Source: a bacterium
Lineage (GTDB): Bacteria; 4484-113; JALSIF01
DNA: 8,683 bases
Reading direction: 5' to 3'
Assembly: GCA_026981635.1 (NCBI GenBank)
Contig: JALSIF010000303.1
Coordinates: 1 to 8,683, forward strand
Below, piece after piece: positions 4,730-8,683 of the stretch. The translations under genes and the position numbers were made by a program. Within the stretch, counting starts at the first letter, position 1. Each line of letters opens with the position of its first letter. A model generated the notes under the pieces. It worked only from the letters and a program-made list of their open reading frames with translations. It was not told the origin of the DNA and ran no database searches.

Positions 4730-5665
4730 ATGGGATTTGTTGAGCTTGCCCAAGGGAAGGTAGCGGAGAAGGGGAGCCGGGTGGTGGTGGGGATTGACCC
4801 CCGCCTGGAGCGCATCCCACCGGCCCTGCGAGGGGACGGCTTCAGTCATTTGCTCCCCTATCAGTCGGCGGCGGAGATCTTCTATGAGTTTTCCCGCCGC
4901 ATCATCGGGGCGGTGGAGCCCCACGTGGTGGGGGTGAAGTTTCAGCTGGCCTTCTTTGAGCAGCTGGGCAGTCCGGGCATCGCCGCCCTGGAGCGGCTTA
5001 CCCGGCTGGCTCGAGAGATGGGGCTTTTGGTGATCATGGACGCCAAGCGGGGCGACATCGGCAGCACCGCCGAGGCCTACGCCAACGCCTTCCTGGGCAG
5101 GTTCAGGCTGGGCGAGGTGGAGGTGGAAGCTCCCCTCAAGGCGGACGCCATCACCCTCAACCCCTACCTGGGGCTGGAGAGCCTAGGCCCCTTCATGGAG
5201 CGGGCGGAGGCCGGCGGGGCGGGACTGTTTGTCCTGCTCCACTCCACCAACCCGGGGGCGGAGCAGGTGCAGGAAAAGGTGCTCTTTACCGGCGAGCCCC
5301 TCTACCTTGCCCTGGCCCTGGAGATAGAGGCCCACAACCAGGAGCACGCCGGCGAGGGGGGATTTGGCCTGCTGGGGGCGGTGGTCGGTGCCACCTACCC
5401 GGAGAAGCTTGCCACCCTGCGCCAGCTCATGCCCCACACCTTTTTCCTCATTCCCGGCTACGGCGCCCAGGGGGCGGGTCCGGCGGAGGTGAAACGGGGC
5501 TTTCTGGAGGGGGGCAGGGGGGCGCTGGTGGCAGCCAGCCGCTCGGTCATCTTTGCCTGGGAGAAGGACCCCACCGACCCCCAGGGGGTGGGCTTTGACC
5601 GGGCGGCGGCCGAGGCGGCGGAGGAGATGAAGCTGGCCATCAACCGGGCGCTGGGACTGGTCTAG
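4730..5665 (+). CDS. pyrF: Orotidine 5'-phosphate decarboxylase, type 2 (long form)
   Basis: PyrF decarboxylates orotidine monophosphate to UMP, the last step of de novo pyrimidine synthesis in the cytoplasm. The 311-residue length is that of the type-2 subfamily, longer than the usual 230-240 residues of type 1. Visible signatures are GIDPRL (Asp23) for the ribose, VGVKFQLAFFE (Lys70), the catalytic D-x-K-x-x-D in IMDAKRGDIGSTA (Asp104, Lys106, Asp109), LNPYLG at 143-148, the phosphate-loop region IPGYGAQG at 241-248, and AASR at 268-271. All catalytic residues are kept. The ATG at 4730 follows a TATAAT box and fits the family N-terminus. It is not in a pyrimidine operon here: its left neighbour is a divergent lipoprotein and its right neighbour is convergent nadK, with which it shares the stop region (CTAG, 5662-5665). 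Confidence is high. Confidence 0.96.
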   Translation: MGFVELAQGKVAEKGSRVVVGIDPRLERIPPALRGDGFSHLLPYQSAAEIFYEFSRRIIGAVEPHVVGVKFQLAFFEQLGSPGIAALERLTRLAREMGLLVIMDAKRGDIGSTAEAYANAFLGRFRLGEVEVEAPLKADAITLNPYLGLESLGPFMERAEAGGAGLFVLLHSTNPGAEQVQEKVLFTGEPLYLALALEIEAHNQEHAGEGGFGLLGAVVGATYPEKLATLRQLMPHTFFLIPGYGAQGAGPAEVKRGFLEGGRGALVAASRSVIFAWEKDPTDPQGVGFDRAAAEAAEEMKLAINRALGLV

Positions 5666-6519
5666 AGGCGCAGGTTGGTCTTGAGCCCCTCCTGGAGGAG
5701 GGACTGGCCCCAGCGCAGCTTGGTGCGAAGCTGGCGGATGTAGTCGCGGCCGGGGGGGATGACCATGCGCAGGTAGCGCTGGGCGAGGTGGGCCTCCACC
5801 AGATCGCCCGGCTCAAGCTGTTCCACCAGCTGGCCGTCAAAGGTAGCTGCCACATTCCTCTCTTCGGCTGGCACCTCAATGGTGATGGTGGCACGCTCGT
5901 GGAGCACGAGGGGGCGCACCGCCAGGGAGTGGCTGCAGATGGGGGTGATCATCACCAGGTGGAGGCCCGGCTCCAGGATGGGGCCACCGGCTGACATGGA
6001 GTAGGCGGTGGAGCCCAGGGCGGTGGAGACGATTACCCCATCGGCCCGGTAGGTGGTGAGGAAGACCCCGTCCACCGAGACGGGCAGGTTGGTGAGCCGG
6101 CTGATCTCCGCCTTGCTCACCACCAGGTCGTTGATGGCGATGGAGCTGGCCACCTGCTTCTCTCCCCTAAGCACCTTGGCCTCAAGGACGCTGCACAGGC
6201 GCAGGGTGTGGCTTCCCTGGCGAAAAGCAGAAAGGTCCTCACCCAGGGTCTTGGGGCTGGAGTAGCAGAGGAAGCCCACGAAGCCCACGTCCACCCCCAG
6301 CACGGGGATGTCGCGCTGCCAGGCCTCGCGGGCCCCCTGGAGGAAGGTGCCGTCGCCCCCCACCGTCACCACCAGGTCGGCGGCGAAATCCTCCGGGGGG
6401 GACTCCGGCCCGGAATAGAGGTGGTAGTCAAAGCCCTGCTGGCGGAGGGCGGTCTCCACCACCTCCGCCACGAACTGGCGGGGGATGCGCTGGTGGTGAA
6501 CTCTTACCAGTGCCTTCAT
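5662..6519 (-). CDS. nadK: NAD kinase
   Basis: NAD kinase phosphorylates NAD to NADP in the cytoplasm, using ATP or polyphosphate. The 285-residue protein has the diagnostic GGDGTFL at 54-60 (Asp56), an AINDLVV motif at 128-134 (Asn130-Asp131), RADGVIVSTALGSTAYSMSA at 158-177 (the usual TPTGSTAY is TALGSTAY here), and the DGQ at 228-230 in the C-terminal beta domain. Length and order are normal. The ATG overlaps the tlyA stop as ATGA, so translation is coupled and no strong SD is needed. It is the last gene of the leftward operon, and its stop overlaps that of convergent pyrF. Confidence is high. Confidence 0.96.
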   Translation of the reverse strand: MKALVRVHHQRIPRQFVAEVVETALRQQGFDYHLYSGPESPPEDFAADLVVTVGGDGTFLQGAREAWQRDIPVLGVDVGFVGFLCYSSPKTLGEDLSAFRQGSHTLRLCSVLEAKVLRGEKQVASSIAINDLVVSKAEISRLTNLPVSVDGVFLTTYRADGVIVSTALGSTAYSMSAGGPILEPGLHLVMITPICSHSLAVRPLVLHERATITIEVPAEERNVAATFDGQLVEQLEPGDLVEAHLAQRYLRMVIPPGRDYIRQLRTKLRWGQSLLQEGLKTNLRL

Positions 6520-7367
6520 GGGCCTTGGGGACCGCCCTCCGGCCCGGGGGGCCGTCGGTAGGCCTGCTGGATTATAAGCCCCGCCGGGGGCAGGTCGGGG
6601 AGCATGGGGGGTGGCTCCTCCCCCCGCCAGGCGAGGAAGAAGAACTCCCGGTTGCCCTCCCTCCCCAGGGGACGGGCCGGGGCGATAAGTTTTACAGTAA
6701 AGTATTTTTCTATATAGCTTGAGAGGCTCTCCCAGGCCTGCTGGGCGAGGCGGGGGTCTACCACCACTCCCTTTTTCACCCCGGTGGAGTGGGCCTTCTC
6801 TTTGGGGATCTCAAACTGGGGCTTAAAGAGGCCGATCCAGAGACCCGCAAAGCTAAGCCTTTGGGCCAGGTCGGCCACGCGGCGCTGGGAGATGAAGGAG
6901 AGGTCGCTGGTGATGAGGCTGGGGGGCTGGGGGAGGTCCTCCGGAGCGAGGTCGCGCAGGTTGGTCCGCTCCATCACCACCACCCGGGGGTCCCGGCGAA
7001 GCTCTGGCGCCATCAGGCCGTAGCCCACGTCAACCGCCATCACCAGCCGGGCGCCATGGTCAAGGAGGACGGCGGTAAAGCCTCCGTGGGCGGCGCCCAG
7101 GTCCAGGCAGACCCGCCCGGCTATCGCCCTGGCCAGGGCGGGCAGGTCGGTGAAGAGGTTTTGCAGCTTCTCGCCCGCCCGGCTGGGCAGGGAACTCGGG
7201 CGCTCAACCTCAAGCTCGCAATCAGGGCTTACCCTGCGACCTGCCTCGGTGATTACCTCCCCCTCCACCCGCACCCGGCCAGCGAGGATGAGGCCGCGGG
7301 CCTCCCTGAGGTCGTGGGCCAGCCCCCGGCTCAGCACAAGCTCGTCCAGCCTGACCCGGGTTGCCAT
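6516..7367 (-). CDS. tlyA: TlyA family rRNA 2'-O-methyltransferase / putative hemolysin
   Basis: TlyA proteins bind rRNA through an S4 domain and 2'-O-methylate cytidines of 16S and 23S rRNA; some are also reported to be hemolytic. Here residues 1-58 are an S4 domain (RVRLDELVLSRGLAHDLREA, AGRVRVEGEVI). The linker SRAGEKL at 62-68 corresponds to the family S-R-G-G-x-K-L with the catalytic Lys67. The FtsJ-like domain has the SAM loop LDLGAAHGGF at 88-97, SDLSFIS at 154-160 (Asp155), FKPQFE at 181-186 (Lys182) and GNREFF at 238-243. The Lys-Asp-Lys-Glu arrangement appears preserved. A Pro-rich tail after residue 250 is slightly longer than usual. The gene starts 3 bases after the DUF212 stop and its end overlaps nadK, a pairing common in bacteria. 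The exact rRNA target is not shown. Confidence 0.93.
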   Translation of the reverse strand: MATRVRLDELVLSRGLAHDLREARGLILAGRVRVEGEVITEAGRRVSPDCELEVERPSSLPSRAGEKLQNLFTDLPALARAIAGRVCLDLGAAHGGFTAVLLDHGARLVMAVDVGYGLMAPELRRDPRVVVMERTNLRDLAPEDLPQPPSLITSDLSFISQRRVADLAQRLSFAGLWIGLFKPQFEIPKEKAHSTGVKKGVVVDPRLAQQAWESLSSYIEKYFTVKLIAPARPLGREGNREFFFLAWRGEEPPPMLPDLPPAGLIIQQAYRRPPGPEGGPQGP

Positions 7368-7370
7368 GGC

Positions 7371-7841
7371 TCAGCCGGCAGGGTAGAGGAGGGCGAAGAA
7401 GATGACCGAGAGGGCGCCGCCGATCACCGCCCCCACCACCACTTCAAGCCAGTTGTGGCCCAGCACCTCCTCCAGCTCGTGGCGGAGGATGTCGGCCCTG
7501 ACCAGCTTGCCGGAGACCAGCTCGCGAAAGATCTGGTTGATGGCCTCGGCGTGGCGGCCGGCGCTGCGCCTCACCCCGGTGGCGTCGTAGATGACGATGG
7601 CGGAGAAAACCATGCTGACGGCAAAGAGGGTGCTTGCCACCCCCTCCACCAGGCCGACGATGGTGGTCACCGCCACCACCGCGGCGGTGTGGCTGGAGGG
7701 CATGCCACCGGGGTCAAAGATGCGGGCCAGCTCAAACCTGCCCTGGAAGATCCAGGAGAAGAGGGGCTTGGAGAGCTGGCAGCAGAGCCAGGCGAGGAGG
7801 GTGGGAACCAGGACCTGGTTGAAGTTTAGGACCTGCTCCAA
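7371..7841 (-). CDS. Divergent PAP2 family (DUF212) membrane protein
   Basis: The 156-residue protein has three signatures of the DUF212 / divergent PAP2 family: DPGGMPSSHTA at 43-53, IYDATGVRRSAGRHAEAIN at 84-102, and LGHNWLEVVVGA at 127-138. Hydrophobic segments at about 8-30, 52-85 and 131-153 indicate an integral membrane protein. PSSH and the R-x-S-x-x-R-H motif resemble PAP2 lipid phosphatase active-site motifs, so a phosphatase acting on membrane lipid phosphates is possible, but the family is uncharacterised as far as I know. The start is a TTG at 7841 with GAGGTGA 4 bases upstream; this N-terminus aligns with family members, and no usable ATG lies nearby. It is 9 bases after the aminotransferase stop and 3 bases before tlyA, within the operon. 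Confidence 0.92.
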   Translation of the reverse strand: MEQVLNFNQVLVPTLLAWLCCQLSKPLFSWIFQGRFELARIFDPGGMPSSHTAAVVAVTTIVGLVEGVASTLFAVSMVFSAIVIYDATGVRRSAGRHAEAINQIFRELVSGKLVRADILRHELEEVLGHNWLEVVVGAVIGGALSVIFFALLYPAG

Positions 7842-7850
7842 CTTCTCACC

Positions 7851-8683
7851 TCACCCCGGAGAGAGGGTTTCCCTCACACTCTCAACCACATGATCAAGCT
7901 GGGCGGGGCTCATCTCGGCATAGATGGGCAGACTGAGGCAGCTTGCCGCCACCTCCTCGGTTACCCCGAGGAAGTCCTGGCGCCAGTTTCTCACCTCGGC
8001 CATGGCGGGCTGCTGGTGGATGGGGCGGGGATAGTAGACCATGGCGGTGATCCTCCGTTCCCTAAGGGCCCTAAGCAGGCGGTCCCGCTCGGTGCGCCCG
8101 CCGCGGATCAGGACGGTAAACTGGTGGTAGACGTGGTAGGCGCCGGCTCTCTCCTCGGGCAGGATGAGGGGAAGGCCGGAAAGCTCGCGGCGGTAAAAGT
8201 CGGCGATCTGGCGCTTCTTTTCGGTTATCTCCCCAAGGCGGCGAAGCTTTACCCGAAGCAGGGCGGCCTGGAGGGCGTCCAGGCGGGAGTTCATCCCCAG
8301 GCGGAGGTGGGTGTAGCGGTCGGTCTGGCCGTGGTTGGCCAGCTGCCGTACGCGCCTTGCCACCTCGGGGTCGTCGGTTACCACCATCCCCCCGTCACCG
8401 CAGGCGCCCAGGTTCTTGGTGGGGTAGAAGGAGATGGCGCCGGCCTGGCCGAAGCTCCCCACCGGCCGGTCGCCAAGCTTTGCTCCCAGGGCCTGGGCCA
8501 GGTCCTCTATCAGCACCAGGCGGTGGCGGCGGCAAAGCTCACCCAGCTCCTCCATGGGGGCAGGGTGGCCGTAGAGGTGGACCGCCATCACCGCCCGGGT
8601 GTCGGGGCCTATCAGCCGCTCCACCGAGGCCGGATCCAGGCAGAAGGTCTGGCGGTCAATGTCGGCGAAGGCGGGATGCGCCC
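7851..8683 (-). CDS. DegT/DnrJ/EryC1/StrS sugar aminotransferase, 5' end cut off by window
   Basis: This PLP-dependent family transaminates keto-sugars attached to nucleotides to make amino sugars for polysaccharides, lipopolysaccharide or glycans. The visible 276 residues are the C-terminal three quarters. They start at FADIDRQTFCLDPASVERL and include VHLYGHPA, the PLP-binding EDLAQALGA (Asp60 of the visible part), and the Schiff-base lysine in SFYPTKNLGACGDGG (Lys89 of the visible part). LGMNSRLDALQAALLRVKL, HVYHQFTV and VYYPRPIHQQPA are the usual later motifs. The frame is open to the right window edge; an in-frame GTG at 8624 is internal, not the start. Roughly 90-100 residues are missing. 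The substrate sugar cannot be told from this part. It is the first visible gene of the leftward operon, 9 bases upstream of DUF212. Confidence 0.93.
   Translation of the reverse strand, partial: AHPAFADIDRQTFCLDPASVERLIGPDTRAVMAVHLYGHPAPMEELGELCRRHRLVLIEDLAQALGAKLGDRPVGSFGQAGAISFYPTKNLGACGDGGMVVTDDPEVARRVRQLANHGQTDRYTHLRLGMNSRLDALQAALLRVKLRRLGEITEKKRQIADFYRRELSGLPLILPEERAGAYHVYHQFTVLIRGGRTERDRLLRALRERRITAMVYYPRPIHQQPAMAEVRNWRQDFLGVTEEVAASCLSLPIYAEMSPAQLDHVVESVRETLSPG

Noticed and set aside
4611-4820. Minus-strand 69-codon frame over the pyrF start
   Set aside because: A Pro/Ser/Gly-rich shadow of the pyrF 5' end and its promoter.
6789-7829. Long plus-strand open frame of 346 codons opposite tlyA and DUF212
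   Set aside because: It is rich in His, Gly, Asp and Ala with no domain, and it is antisense to two genes with clear family motifs. High GC makes stop codons rare.

Overview
The window is GC-rich bacterial DNA, densely packed with protein genes. No rRNA, tRNA, CRISPR array or mobile element is visible. Ten genes are supported, two of them cut by the window edges. A signal-peptide protein with alternating beta-strand segments (left edge) and a probable lipoprotein suggest a cell with an outer membrane. PyrF is the long type-2 form. Three transcription units have a good -10 box only 6-14 bases before the start codon, so they look leaderless or nearly so, whereas other genes carry strong Shine-Dalgarno (SD) sites. 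This fits a high-GC, deep-branching, diderm-type bacterium, but I cannot name the phylum from sequence alone.

Left part (1-2651). Two overlapping minus-strand genes encode a PrpE-like metallophosphatase fold that has lost nearly all metal ligands and an exported beta-barrel-like protein that runs off the window. Diverging from them is a small protein with a degenerate response-regulator receiver domain and a histidine-kinase-like dimerization helix without the phospho-histidine. The shared 106-base promoter gap carries two extended -10 boxes and a 10-bp near-perfect inverted repeat. This trio of two apparent pseudo-signalling proteins plus an envelope protein is the most unusual part of the window.

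Middle part (2652-4729). A small EthD-family protein with a strong SD site converges on a VOC (glyoxalase-fold) protein with a textbook leaderless promoter. A GC-rich gap of about 320 bases with repeated GGCGGCCA motifs follows, then a probable lipoprotein of unknown family. The lipoprotein gene is divergent from pyrF. The AT-rich gap between them holds a perfect -35 box, a 7-bp inverted repeat and the pyrF TATAAT box.

Right part (4730-8683). pyrF (orotidine 5'-phosphate decarboxylase) runs rightwards and ends inside the same CTAG tetranucleotide as nadK. nadK is the last gene of a tight leftward operon: DegT-family sugar aminotransferase (5' end beyond the window), divergent-PAP2/DUF212 membrane protein, TlyA-like rRNA methyltransferase/hemolysin, NAD kinase. 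Spacings are 9, 3 and -4 bases, which indicates co-transcription and translational coupling. These genes cover nucleotide-sugar, membrane, ribosome and NADP housekeeping.
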